From Gemmatimonas aurantiaca (lineage in GTDB: Bacteria; Gemmatimonadota; Gemmatimonadetes; Gemmatimonadales; Gemmatimonadaceae), in contig NZ_JBBCJO010000004.1 in assembly GCF_037190085.1 (NCBI RefSeq), forward strand, positions 301,455 through 365,454: a DNA stretch of 64,000 nt, read 5' to 3'. This document shows positions 18,315 through 27,269 of the stretch, in pieces. Within the stretch, counting starts at the first letter, position 1; each line of letters opens with the position of its first letter. Below the pieces are notes generated by a model, which saw nothing but the letters and a program-made list of their open reading frames with translations, was not told the DNA's origin and ran no database searches. The translations under genes and the position numbers were made by a program.

Positions 18315-19043
18315 GTGACCTCTCCAACGACCGCAGCACCCGGGCGGCTGGCCAGCGCGTTGCAGGAAGCGCTGACGGCGGTGGTGCGCCTGCGTGCCGA
18401 TCGGCAGCCCGTGCCGGATGCCGCCGCCTTCCGCGCCCAGATGGTGCAACTGCTCGCGCGCGCCGAACAGGAGGCGCTGCAGATGGGCTACAGCACACAG
18501 GACGCCCGTCTGGCGATCTTCGCGATCGTGGCCTTCCTGGACGAATCGGTGCTCAACACGCGCATCCCGGCGCTCGCCGAATGGGCGCGCCGTCCCCTGC
18601 AGGACGAACTGTTCGGTGGCCACATGGGCGGCGAGTGGTTCTTCCAGCACATCGATCAACTGCTGGTGCGTCCGGACAGCGTCGAACTGGCCGAGTTGCT
18701 GGAGGTGTATCAGCTCTGCCTGTTGCTGGGATTCCGCGGCAAGTTCGGTACGGTCGACAATGGTCAGCTTCACGCGATCACCACGAAGGTGGCCGAGCGA
18801 TTGAGTCGTCTGCGCCGGGTGGCGGGCGATCTCGCGCCGCACTGGCAACCACCGGCCGACAAGGTGGACGCCCGTGATCCGTGGCTGCGACCGCTGGCGA
18901 TGGGTGCGATCGGTGCGGTGATCGTGCTGTTCGTGTTGTGGGGCACCTATGCGTTCACGCTGCGCGGCGGCACCGATGCGGTGCGTGCGCTGGCACCGGC
19001 TCCTTCGAGCACGACGGCCGCGACGTCTCCGGTCGCCCGCTGA
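18315..19043 (+). CDS. tssL: T6SS inner-membrane protein TssL (DotU/IcmH)
   Basis: Cytoplasm-facing inner-membrane component that binds TssK and TssM. It has 242 residues. Family landmarks are FAIVAFLDESVLNT and PLQDELFGGHMGGEWFFQH, followed by LLEVYQLCLLLGFRGKFG. One transmembrane segment lies at about 193-215 (MGAIGAVIVLFVLWGTYAF), with a short periplasmic tail and no OmpA-like peptidoglycan-binding domain. The start is a GTG with AGGGA about 6 bases upstream. It is 43 bp upstream of tssM. Confidence 0.95.
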   Translation: MTSPTTAAPGRLASALQEALTAVVRLRADRQPVPDAAAFRAQMVQLLARAEQEALQMGYSTQDARLAIFAIVAFLDESVLNTRIPALAEWARRPLQDELFGGHMGGEWFFQHIDQLLVRPDSVELAELLEVYQLCLLLGFRGKFGTVDNGQLHAITTKVAERLSRLRRVAGDLAPHWQPPADKVDARDPWLRPLAMGAIGAVIVLFVLWGTYAFTLRGGTDAVRALAPAPSSTTAATSPVAR

Positions 19044-19086
19044 GTTCTGCTGCGTTCCGCTCTCACCGTCATCCTCCGCGCGTCCC

Positions 19087-22000
19087 ATGGCGTCTCGCAA
19101 GCCCATCACCCGGTGGATCATCGCCGCCGCGGTCCTGCTGTTCTTCCTCGTGGTGCTGGTCGTGCTCGAACGCACGATGGCGCTGGATACCGTCTCGCGG
19201 TGGGTGCTGCGTATCGGACTCGTCCTGCTGGGTCTCGTGGCGGCGGGGGCGATCGTCTGGTTCCTGAGGCCGCAGGATCAGGAGCCCGTCCTCGATCCGG
19301 GTGACGACGTGCTGCTCGCCATCGGCGCGGCGCGCGGTCGATTGCCGCGCGGCAGTTTCGCGTCGCGGGCCATGGTGCTGCTGCTCGGTCCCGAAGGCAG
19401 CGCCAAGACCTCGCTGGTGGCGCGCTCGGGTGGCGATCCCCAATTGCTGGCCGGTGACGCCCCCGCGGGCGCCAACGATGTGCCGGTGTCGACGAAGACG
19501 GCCAATGTGTGGGCGATGCAGAACGCCGTGGTCACCGAACTGGCGAGTCGTCTGCTCACCGATGCGCCGCGGTTCGGCAAGGTGGTGCGGGCCCTGCGCG
19601 CCCCGCGTGTGGCGGCCGCCGTGGGACAGGGAGACGCCGCGCCGCGGGCGGCCGTGGTGTGTGTGCCCTGCGATCTGTTCTATGCCGGCGGCAATGGCGA
19701 ACAGTTGCAGCAGCTCGCGCAGTCCATGCGTCAGCGGCTGGCCGAAGCGGCACGCGAACTCGGACTCGCGCTGCCAGTGTACGTGATGTTCACCAAGATG
19801 GACCGCATCCCGCATTTCGAGCCGTGGGTGAGCGTGTTCACGAAGGACGAACTGCGCGCGCCGCTCGGTGCGACGCTGGCGTTCGATCCGGGCGTGAACA
19901 CGGGCAACTACGCCGAACGATTGACGCCGCGTCTCGATGCGGCTTTTGCGGAGATCGCGCAGCAGGTTGGGTCGCGCCGGGTCGATCTGCTGGGGCGCGA
20001 GACCCAGCTCGATCGGCGGTATGCGTCGTACGAATTGCCGCGCGAGCTGCGCAAACTGCAGGCGTCGGTGTCGCAGTTCCTGGTGGAGCTGTGCCGTCCC
20101 ACGCAGCTCGGATCGAGTCCGCAGCTGCGGGGCTTCTACTTCACGGGCGCGCGGCCGGTGGTGGTGACGGATGTGGGGGCGGCGACCGCCGTGGCGACGC
20201 CGCAGGCGCCCACGGGAGCGACGGGCATCTTCCGTCGACCGGAGATGGCCTCGGCACCCGCCGCCGCGGCGCCGGTGACACGCAAGGTGCCCGAGTGGGT
20301 GTTCCTCGACCGGTTCCTGCGCGAGGTGGTCATCGCCGATACGGGTGCGGCGTCGGTGGCGCGTGGTGGCGTGAGTGTGCAGCGCACGCGGCGCATTCTG
20401 CTGGGTACCGCAATCGCCGCGTCGTTGCTGCTGCTGCTGGGCGTGACGATATCGTGGCTGGGCAATCGGGCGTTGCAGGGGCGGGTGTCGGATGCGGCGC
20501 GTGCGGTGGCGGCGTTGCCGGTGGTGCAGGCGCAGCCGGGAACGATCGCGTTTCCGAGTGCGGAAGCCCTCACCCGTCTCGATGCATTGCGTGCGCAGCT
20601 CGATACGCTGCAGCAATACGAGCGGAATGGTCCGCCGTTCCGCCTGCGGTTCGGACTGTGGCGCGGGCCGGCATTGCTCGATGCGGCGCGGCCGGTGTGG
20701 TTCGACGGGTTCAACAAACAGCTCTTCAATGATTCGTGGGTCGCGTTGCGCGATTCGCTGAAAGCCCTGCCCGACATTCCCACCGCCTCCAACGACTACG
20801 CGACATCGTACGGCTGGCTCAAGGGGTATCTGATCACCACCACCACGCCTGACAGCAGCACGGCCGAATTCCTCGCGCCGGTGTTGCTCACGAGCTGGCA
20901 GCGTGGCATGGACACCGATGCCGATGTCACGGCGCTCGCGCGTCGGCAGTTCGAGTACTACGCCGGCGTGTTGCCGAAGACGAATCCGTATCCGCGGACC
21001 GCTGATGCGTCGGTGGTGCGTCATGCGCGCGACTTCCTGTCGCGATTCACCGGCGCCGAGCAGATCTATCTCAACATGATCGGCGCGGCCAACAAGCAGG
21101 CGCCGCCGGTGGCGATTCCGCAGGCGCCCGGCATTCTCACGGCGACGAAGGAAGTGGCCGGCGCCTTCAGCAGCAAGGGCGCGTCGTTCATGAGCGATGC
21201 GTTCCGCAACGCCGATCGGTACTTCCAGGGTGAGACGTGGGTGGTGGGGGATGTCACCGCGTCGAAGGCCGTGAATCGCGATTCGGTGGTGACAGCGCTG
21301 CGGGCGCGGTACGCCGACGACTATGTGCGCACGTGGCGTCAGGTGGTGCAGAGTGCGACGGTGGTGCGGCCGTCGAACGTGGCCGATGCCGCGAGCAAGC
21401 TCGATATCCTGGGGGGCGTGAAATCACCGCTGCTGGACGTGCTGCGCACGGTGGCCATGAATACCGCGACGGATTCGGCCATGCGCCAGGCGTTCCAGCC
21501 GGTGCATGCGGTGACGCCGCCGGAGATCACGGACAAGTTCGTATCGGAAAAGAACCAGCCGTATATGGATGGCTTGCTGGGTCTGCAGGGCGCATTGTTG
21601 CAGGTGTCGAACATGCCGCCGGCGGTGGACACGCCCAGCACGCAGGCGTTGGTGCAGGCGGCGCAACTGGCGGCCGGTGATGTCACGAAGGCGCGTGTAT
21701 CGGCCAAGCGCGTGTCGCAGGGCTTCGATGTCAGCGGGGCGGGTGGCGCACTGGCGTCTCCGGTGGAGCAGTTGCTGCTGGCGCCGATCACGGGCGCGGA
21801 AGCGGTGCTCAAGACAGCGGCGCTGCAGCGTCCGCCGACGCGTCGTGTCGTGGCGGCGGCACCGGCGGCGCCCGCCGCTGCTGGCGGTGGTGGTGGTGGC
21901 GGCAATGCGGCCGAAGTGGCCGCGCTCAATGAGCGCGGACGGGCGCTCTGCACGCAGATGGAGAAGCTCACGTCGCGGTTCCCGTTCAACCCCGATGCAC

Positions 22001-22611
22001 GCGACGATGCGAACGTGGGCGATGTGAAGGCCATTCTCGCACCGGGCAGCGGCGAGCTGTGGGTGTTCCAGCAGGAACGGCTCGCGCCCTATCTCGAGAA
22101 GGCGGGCAACACCTGGGCGGCGAAACCGGGTGGCAAGGTGGAGCTGTCGAAGAGCTTCGTGGATTTCTTCAATCGGGCGGCCGAAGTGTCGGCGGCACTC
22201 TTTGCGGAGGATCCGGCGACGCCCATGGTGCGCTGGCTGGCGAGTGGCGTGATCACCGATCAGACGCCGCTGCTCGTGCTCAAGAACAACGGCAAGGAAG
22301 CCCGCTTCGACAAGAAGTCGTTCAAGAACGAAGTCGTGTGGCCCGCCACCAACGGTCGTGACGCCGAGTTGCAGGCGCAGTTCAAGAAGAACAAGCCGGT
22401 GACGGTGCGAAAGGCGAGTGGCGACTGGGCGATCTTCCGTCTCGTGATCGGCGCCGACGCCTTCGAAGGGCAGAGCGTGACGTGGAACGCCACGGGCAAG
22501 GATGCGGAACCCGTGCGGGTGCAGTTCGAAGCGATGCGCCGGGAAGCGTCGTCGGTGCTCACGCGCGGCTGGCTGGGACGCATGAGCTGCGTGGCGCAGG
22601 TGACGAAATAG
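19087..22611 (+). CDS. tssM: T6SS membrane-complex protein TssM (IcmF)
   Basis: Large inner-membrane protein of the T6SS envelope complex, 1174 residues from the ATG at 19087. Two N-terminal transmembrane segments (about 10-27 and 41-60) are followed by the cytoplasmic NTPase-like domain with an intact Walker A, GPEGSAKTS (101-109), then a third transmembrane segment near residue 437-460 and a long periplasmic part. The C-terminal IcmF/VasK domain is visible around WPATNGRDAELQ and GDWAIFRLV. A Gly-rich linker occurs near residue 935. In many systems the periplasmic end contacts the lipoprotein TssJ, but no tssJ is found in this window. An upstream extension of the open frame into tssL is not used. 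Confidence 0.95.
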   Translation: MASRKPITRWIIAAAVLLFFLVVLVVLERTMALDTVSRWVLRIGLVLLGLVAAGAIVWFLRPQDQEPVLDPGDDVLLAIGAARGRLPRGSFASRAMVLLLGPEGSAKTSLVARSGGDPQLLAGDAPAGANDVPVSTKTANVWAMQNAVVTELASRLLTDAPRFGKVVRALRAPRVAAAVGQGDAAPRAAVVCVPCDLFYAGGNGEQLQQLAQSMRQRLAEAARELGLALPVYVMFTKMDRIPHFEPWVSVFTKDELRAPLGATLAFDPGVNTGNYAERLTPRLDAAFAEIAQQVGSRRVDLLGRETQLDRRYASYELPRELRKLQASVSQFLVELCRPTQLGSSPQLRGFYFTGARPVVVTDVGAATAVATPQAPTGATGIFRRPEMASAPAAAAPVTRKVPEWVFLDRFLREVVIADTGAASVARGGVSVQRTRRILLGTAIAASLLLLLGVTISWLGNRALQGRVSDAARAVAALPVVQAQPGTIAFPSAEALTRLDALRAQLDTLQQYERNGPPFRLRFGLWRGPALLDAARPVWFDGFNKQLFNDSWVALRDSLKALPDIPTASNDYATSYGWLKGYLITTTTPDSSTAEFLAPVLLTSWQRGMDTDADVTALARRQFEYYAGVLPKTNPYPRTADASVVRHARDFLSRFTGAEQIYLNMIGAANKQAPPVAIPQAPGILTATKEVAGAFSSKGASFMSDAFRNADRYFQGETWVVGDVTASKAVNRDSVVTALRARYADDYVRTWRQVVQSATVVRPSNVADAASKLDILGGVKSPLLDVLRTVAMNTATDSAMRQAFQPVHAVTPPEITDKFVSEKNQPYMDGLLGLQGALLQVSNMPPAVDTPSTQALVQAAQLAAGDVTKARVSAKRVSQGFDVSGAGGALASPVEQLLLAPITGAEAVLKTAALQRPPTRRVVAAAPAAPAAAGGGGGGGNAAEVAALNERGRALCTQMEKLTSRFPFNPDARDDANVGDVKAILAPGSGELWVFQQERLAPYLEKAGNTWAAKPGGKVELSKSFVDFFNRAAEVSAALFAEDPATPMVRWLASGVITDQTPLLVLKNNGKEARFDKKSFKNEVVWPATNGRDAELQAQFKKNKPVTVRKASGDWAIFRLVIGADAFEGQSVTWNATGKDAEPVRVQFEAMRREASSVLTRGWLGRMSCVAQVTK

Positions 22612-22616
22612 GGGAG

Positions 22617-22726
22617 GGGTTTGGAGTCACGTGTTCACGGTTTGGAGGTGAACAGCGGGGTTACGGGTCGTGAGACCTGTATCCCGTGGCCCACGACCCG
22701 GCTGTTCACCTCCAAACAGCAAACCC
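22617..22726. repeat. Family A hairpin repeat, copy A2
   Basis: Begins 5 bp after the tssM stop. Left arm GGTTTGGAGGTGAACAGC and right arm GCTGTTCACCTCCAAAC are perfect complements over at least 17 bases. The flanking CGGGTCGTG and CACGACCCG also pair, so this is the cleanest member of the family. It probably ends or protects the T6SS transcript. Confidence 0.8.
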
Positions 22727-22733
22727 GCAACTC

Positions 22734-23903
22734 ATGCCCCGCTGCACACCGCGCGTACCGTTGTTGGTGATGATATTGACGGCCAGCGCCTGCGCCGCCG
22801 AGCCACCGCTCGAGAGCATCGACGGCACCATTGCGTCCGACTCTGCAGCCGCACCGCTCGTGGAGTTCGCGCGACTCCCGCAGGGCCCCGGCCCGCTGCG
22901 CATCGCGGCGCGGCCGTCGTTCCGACTCGGCGGTCTGTACGACAACGACAGCCTCGAGTTCGATCCCCGGGCGCACCTGCCCGTGGTCGCCCTGGTCGAC
23001 GGCACGATTGTCGTGGGCGATCATCAGCGGCTTAAGTTCTACGCCCCCGACGGCACGCTATTGCGCATCGCCGGTCGCTACGGCTACGGGCCCGGCGAAT
23101 TCGACAGTATCCGCGATCTCTGCCCGCAGGCCGACACCACGCTCGCCGTGATCGACGGCGACGGGCGGTGGTCGGTCTGGAACCGGCAGGGGCAGCTGCT
23201 CCACGCCCACGAACGCGAAGGCGTCATTCCCAACCGCGCCTGCTCAGCCAGCGGTGACCTGTTGGTGCTGGATGGTCTGCACACGGTGGTGGACACCGAC
23301 GGGCGTCGGCGCGCGCCGTATACCTTCCATCGGCTCGATGGCACGCCCCGGCTCACGATCGGTCCGCTCAGCGTCTCCGAATACTTCGTCAACGTGCTTT
23401 TCATCCCGGCGTTCACGTTCCACGGCCAAAGCCTGCTGATCGGCGATTCCCGCACTTTCGCCTTGCAGGAAGTGTCCATCGAGGATGGCCGAACGCTGCG
23501 CCGGTGGCACGTGCACGGCGGCATGCGCCCGATGTCCCAGGCCGTGTACGACAGCATCGTGGAGTCCGGCTTTCCCCGCGACGCCTCCGCGGACCAACGA
23601 AAGAAGACCCTGGCGCGCGCCGCCGAACTGGGTAACCCCGGCGTGTTCCCGGCCTTCTTCGAGGTGCGTTACGATCCGGCTGGCCGGATCTGGATCAATC
23701 CGGCGTTTGAGCGCTGGCGTTGGTACGTGATCGATCGACAGGGGATGCGGCTGTCCCTGGTGACGCTGCCCATGCCGCCCACTGAGCTCGCCAAACTGGA
23801 GGGTTTCACGGATCGCCACGTCGCGATCCACCAGTTCGATGCAGACGGCGCGCCGATCCTCAGCTTCCATTCGATCGAGGAACGCGCGCCGGCGCAACAC
23901 TGA
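22734..23903 (+). CDS. Secreted six-bladed beta-propeller protein
   Basis: The protein has 389 residues from the ATG at 22734. The N-terminus (PLLVMILTASACAAE) is a signal peptide with a possible lipobox ending at Cys, so a periplasmic or outer-membrane lipoprotein is likely. The body has propeller-like repeats such as GYGPGEFDSIRDLCPQADTTLAVIDGDGRWSVWNRQGQ, typical of the six-bladed propeller (NHL-like) family. A longer open frame upstream overlaps repeat A2 and is not believed. The substrate is unknown. A second propeller gene is at 49738-50862. Confidence 0.75.
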   Translation: MPRCTPRVPLLVMILTASACAAEPPLESIDGTIASDSAAAPLVEFARLPQGPGPLRIAARPSFRLGGLYDNDSLEFDPRAHLPVVALVDGTIVVGDHQRLKFYAPDGTLLRIAGRYGYGPGEFDSIRDLCPQADTTLAVIDGDGRWSVWNRQGQLLHAHEREGVIPNRACSASGDLLVLDGLHTVVDTDGRRRAPYTFHRLDGTPRLTIGPLSVSEYFVNVLFIPAFTFHGQSLLIGDSRTFALQEVSIEDGRTLRRWHVHGGMRPMSQAVYDSIVESGFPRDASADQRKKTLARAAELGNPGVFPAFFEVRYDPAGRIWINPAFERWRWYVIDRQGMRLSLVTLPMPPTELAKLEGFTDRHVAIHQFDADGAPILSFHSIEERAPAQH

Positions 23904-23946
23904 ACGAGCGGCGTGGAGCAAACTCGGGACCCGGCACTCACATCCC

Positions 23947-23981
23947 ACAACCCGGCCGTTTCACTCCAAACCCCCAACCCA
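23947..23981. repeat. Family A half-site A3
   Basis: Right-arm-like copy containing CAACCCGGCCGTTTCACTCC and AAACCCCCAACCC, 43 bp after the propeller stop. It matches the right arm of A1, but no clear left arm is present. Confidence 0.55.
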
Positions 23982-24048
23982 TCACCCGCTACCTGCTTCG
24001 TCCACACATACAACGGACACCCACGATTGCCCAGGAGATCGGACGGGA

Positions 24049-24207
24049 TCAGCGCCTTTTCGGATACACCTCGAGCAGCGCGACATCACCCGGATCGACG
24101 AGCAGCAGATCTTCGAGCGTGACCGGCACCATGTCGATGCGGATATCCCACCCGCCCTGACACGATGTCGAACGGAGTGCCACCTCGAGACCACGGCCCC
24201 GTCTGAT
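24049..24207 (-). pseudogene. Possible remnant of a carboxypeptidase-regulatory/TonB-plug-like gene
   Basis: A minus-strand frame without stops ends at 24049 and reads IRIDMVPVTLEDLLLVDPGD then VALLEVYPKRR. The DLLLVDPGDVALLEVY pattern resembles the end of a plug-like segment in which a line such as IEAIEVYRG is common. No start codon with a ribosome site is visible, and the frame is cut upstream at 24250. It may be a gene fragment left after deletion, or chance. Confidence 0.3.
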
Positions 24208-24214
24208 GGTCAAT

Positions 24215-24240
24215 GGTTCACCCCCCAAACTCCAAACCCA
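24215..24240. repeat. Family A half-site A4
   Basis: Copy of GGTTCACCCCCCAAACTCC plus AAACCCA, 15 bp beyond the stop of the minus-strand kinase gene. It matches the family right arm. Confidence 0.5.
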
Positions 24241-24255
24241 CTACTTGCGACTGCT

Positions 24256-26154
24256 TTACTGCCCGCACCCCAACTGTCCCGTGTACCGATTGATGACCTC
24301 GGCCTGCGCCATCGATCTCGCGGTGATCCGTGCCGAACGCAGCGCGGTGCACGCGGGCTTCACCTCGTCCATCAACAGATGGGCTTCGGCGATGCGGATG
24401 TAGGCCCACGTACTGTCGGTGCCGGTGGGCAGTCGGGCGATGAGCGATTGCAGCACGGGCACGGCGGCGCGGGCATCCTTTTCATCGGCCGATGAAGGGT
24501 CGAGAGCCTTGGTGATGCTGTCGAGCGTGGCGAGGGCGCGTGTCGCCATTGGTGACGGTGTGTGCGTCGCACCAGGCTCCGGAGATGCGGGCGACGTCGG
24601 ACGCGCACCGCCTGCACCCGCGGCCGCGTCGGGGGCGGACGTGGCCGGCGGTGTTACACTGGGCGTAGTGGGTGTTGCACTGCCGGATGCCGCTGGATCG
24701 GAGCTCGTCACATTGCGCGCGGCATCGACGGCCGTGGTGGCCGCCGTCGTGGCCGCTCCCTGCGCCCCTTCGATCAGCTTGCCCGCGGTATTCGTGGCGG
24801 AATTCACCAGCCGGTCGATATCCGACACCCGCGGCGCCCGCTGCTTGGTATACCACCACCACCCCGCAGCAACCACCAGCACCAGCGACAGACTGGGCAA
24901 CGGAATGCGCGGCATGCGGAAACCGCTGCGCTTCGGCGTCTGCACATCCACCCGCGGCGCCGGTTGCGGAGTTGCGCGGGACACCGATGGACTGGCCACC
25001 GGTGTGCGTGATGGTGGGGGCGTGGTGCTCTTCGGCTTGGCGCCCGACTTGCCGAGCTCCCGGCGGATTTCTTCCTTGTCCACCGTGGTGATGACCCGCG
25101 CGGCGCCCGGCGTGTCCACCTGGGTCGAAGCCGGAGCGGCCGGGGGCGCGGCGCCGGCGGTTGCGGCAGGTGCTGCTGCGACGGCTGATGCCGGCCGTGC
25201 GGGTGCCTGCAACGCCGCTTCGAAGGCCTTGGCGAAAGCACCGGCCGAGGCCGTGCGTTTGGCCGGATCGCGATCGAGCGCCTGATTGAACACCTGCTGC
25301 AACCCGGCGGGCCACTGCATGTCGGGGCGCACCACACTCAACGTGCGCGGTTCGGCCACCAGACGTGCCGTCATGCCGCGATCCGGTGTGTTGCCGTCGA
25401 ACGGCAGATCGAGCGTCAGACACTGATACGCCACCAGCGCGAGCGCATACACATCGCTGCGGTGATCGACCTGACTGCCCAGGAGCTGTTCGGGACTCAT
25501 GAATTCCGGCGTGCCCACCACGAAGCCCGTGCGTGTCAGCCCCGATTCCTTCTCGTTGCTGCCCACGGCCTTGGCGATACCGAAGTCCACCACTTTGCAC
25601 TTGTCGACACCCTCGTCGTCCTGCTGGACGAGAATGTTGTCGGGCTTGAGATCGCGATGCACGATCCCCATGCGATGCGCGGCATCGAGGCCGTCGGCCA
25701 CCTGCCGCACGATGACGGCGGTGCGCTGCGCACTGAGTGGTCCGTCCTTCGTGAGCACACTCTTGAGCGTGGAGCCGTTCACGTACTCCATCGCCAGATA
25801 CACCAGCCCTTCCGACGTCTCGCCGAAATCGAACACGCGCGCCACACGTTCGTGTTCGATGCTGCTGGCGTTCGCGGCTTCGCGATTGAAGCGCGCCACC
25901 GAGGCGGGGTCTTTGAGCAGCTCGGGGCGCAACACTTTGATGGCGGCCTGCAATGGCAGACGCACATGCCGCGCGAGGTAGACCTTGCCCATGCCACCTT
26001 CACCGAGCAGATCGGTGACAAGATACCGATCGGCGACGACGGAACCGATCAGATCGCCATCGGCATCGGCAGCCCGCAACGTCGACCCATCTGCCGGGCA
26101 GAAGATGTTCGTATCGGCGTAATTGGTGCCGCAGACGGGACAGACTTTGGGCAT
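24256..26154 (-). CDS. Zinc-ribbon Ser/Thr protein kinase, membrane anchored
   Basis: Hanks-type kinase of 632 residues from the ATG at 26154. A zinc ribbon (CPVCG at 5-9, Cys19-Pro) leads into a complete kinase domain: glycine loop GEGGMGKVY (51-59), Lys73, HRDLKPDN (166-173) and DFG (190-192), with the activation segment ending GTPEFMSPEQ. After a Pro/Ala linker one transmembrane segment (LPSLSLVLVVAAGWWWY) precedes an extracytoplasmic tail rich in Ala/Thr and a TPR-like end (residues about 540-632). It diverges from the CsgG-like gene at 26335. Lying near a T6SS, it could phosphorylate T6SS regulators as PpkA-type kinases do; this is inference. An upstream start at 26229 was rejected because the zinc ribbon is the natural N-terminus. 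Confidence 0.92.
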   Translation of the reverse strand: MPKVCPVCGTNYADTNIFCPADGSTLRAADADGDLIGSVVADRYLVTDLLGEGGMGKVYLARHVRLPLQAAIKVLRPELLKDPASVARFNREAANASSIEHERVARVFDFGETSEGLVYLAMEYVNGSTLKSVLTKDGPLSAQRTAVIVRQVADGLDAAHRMGIVHRDLKPDNILVQQDDEGVDKCKVVDFGIAKAVGSNEKESGLTRTGFVVGTPEFMSPEQLLGSQVDHRSDVYALALVAYQCLTLDLPFDGNTPDRGMTARLVAEPRTLSVVRPDMQWPAGLQQVFNQALDRDPAKRTASAGAFAKAFEAALQAPARPASAVAAAPAATAGAAPPAAPASTQVDTPGAARVITTVDKEEIRRELGKSGAKPKSTTPPPSRTPVASPSVSRATPQPAPRVDVQTPKRSGFRMPRIPLPSLSLVLVVAAGWWWYTKQRAPRVSDIDRLVNSATNTAGKLIEGAQGAATTAATTAVDAARNVTSSDPAASGSATPTTPSVTPPATSAPDAAAGAGGARPTSPASPEPGATHTPSPMATRALATLDSITKALDPSSADEKDARAAVPVLQSLIARLPTGTDSTWAYIRIAEAHLLMDEVKPACTALRSARITARSMAQAEVINRYTGQLGCGQ

Positions 26155-26334
26155 CGGCTCGAAGCGAAGAACCCGCGGGCCATGGCAGCCCCAGCGGGAC
26201 GGAAGAACGGCGGAAACGGGTTGTGCCACAGGTCTCGCCAGGGGCGTGACACCGGCAGACCGGTGGTGGCACTGAACGAATGCAGGGTTCGGCGGTATGT
26301 TCTCCCCGAAACTTATCCTTGGGAGAATACCCGC

Positions 26335-27114
26335 ATGTCTGCCGCTTCGCTCGTTCGCCGCACCCGCCGGGCCCTGGCCGTGACGCTCACGGGGGCTGGA
26401 ACCCTGGCGGCCGCCTTCGCCGGTCCCCTCGCCCTGGCTGCCGTTGCCGCTCCCGGAACCGCCGGCGCCCAGGGCGCGTCCGGCAAGCCCACCGTGGCCG
26501 TCATGTACTTCACGAACGGGGCGATCGGCAACAACGCCGAATACGCGCCGCTGAGCAAGGGACTGGCGGAGATGCTCATCACGGAGCTCTCGGGCAACGA
26601 GAACATCCGGGTCGTGGAGCGCGATCGCCTGCAGGCGCTACTCGAGGAGCAGAACCTCGGCGCCAGCGGCCGGGTGGAGAAGGAGACGGCGGCGAAGATC
26701 GGCAAGACGCTCGGCGCGCTGCACATGCTCATGGGCAGCTTCGTGATCGATCCGAAGAACACCATGCGCATGGATGTGCGGGCCATCAACACCGAGACGT
26801 CGGAACTGGAGTACGCGACCTCGGTCACCGGCAAGGCGGACCGGATGCTCGAGTTGCTCGGGCAGTTGGGCACCAAGCTGAATGCCGGCCTCAAACTGCC
26901 CTCGGTGCAGCGCGGCTTCGAGGAAGGCAAGGCCGTGGGCGCGAAGGGTCCGAACCAGCTCAAGTCGATGATGCTGCTCAGTCGCGCGCTCGAGCAGCAG
27001 GACCGGAAGAACAACACGCAGGCGGTGGCGCTGTACAAGGAATCGATCCAGGCCAACCCCGACAATCAGCGCGCGAAGACGTTGCTGGCGTCGTTGGAGA
27101 GCGGCACCAAGTAA
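26335..27114 (+). CDS. CsgG-like secreted protein
   Basis: Protein of 259 residues with a long signal peptide (RRTRRALAVTLTGAGTLAAA to about residue 42). The CsgG-type domain follows: VAVMYFTNGAIGNNAEYAPL, LAEMLITELSGNENIRVVER, then LGALHMLMGSF and a final helical, TPR-like stretch (MLLSRALEQQDRKNNTQAVA). GGGAG lies 9 bases before the ATG, which decides the start against a much longer open frame. It has no lipobox Cys, so unlike true CsgG it is probably periplasmic and soluble. It resembles the CsgG-like lipoprotein at 31325. Role unknown; CsgG family members form or regulate outer-membrane export pores or sense cell-envelope components. Confidence 0.85.
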   Translation: MSAASLVRRTRRALAVTLTGAGTLAAAFAGPLALAAVAAPGTAGAQGASGKPTVAVMYFTNGAIGNNAEYAPLSKGLAEMLITELSGNENIRVVERDRLQALLEEQNLGASGRVEKETAAKIGKTLGALHMLMGSFVIDPKNTMRMDVRAINTETSELEYATSVTGKADRMLELLGQLGTKLNAGLKLPSVQRGFEEGKAVGAKGPNQLKSMMLLSRALEQQDRKNNTQAVALYKESIQANPDNQRAKTLLASLESGTK

Positions 27115-27127
27115 CGGCACCAAGCAA
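27102..27127. repeat. 13-bp tandem duplication at a stop codon
   Basis: Two adjacent copies of CGGCACCAAGTAA/CGGCACCAAGCAA. The first ends exactly with the TAA stop of the CsgG-like gene. One base differs, and it removes the stop in the second copy. Confidence 0.8.
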
Positions 27128-27201
27128 CGGCGCCGGTCACGGACGCTCGCCGGCGCGCCGCACACGCGCGGTAGGACACTCATGAAAGCCCCCGCATGAA
27201 A

Positions 27202-27233
27202 AAGGGGCGCGATCCACTCGGATCGCGCCCCTT
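27202..27233. terminator. Bidirectional intrinsic terminator
   Basis: Perfect 14-bp stem AAGGGGCGCGATCC with a 4-base loop (27216-27219) between two convergent genes. An A-run precedes it and a CTTCG tail follows, so it can serve both strands. Confidence 0.85.
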
Positions 27234-27269
27234 CGTCGTGACTACGCCAACACTATCCGACCCGGCGGA

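Larger units (their letters stand above)
23904..24255. other. 352-bp gap with repeat halves and a possible gene remnant
   Basis: The gap separates the converging propeller and kinase genes. It holds two right-arm-like family A copies (23947-23981 and 24215-24240) and a short minus-strand coding-like stretch (24049-24207). No full gene is present. Confidence 0.7.
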
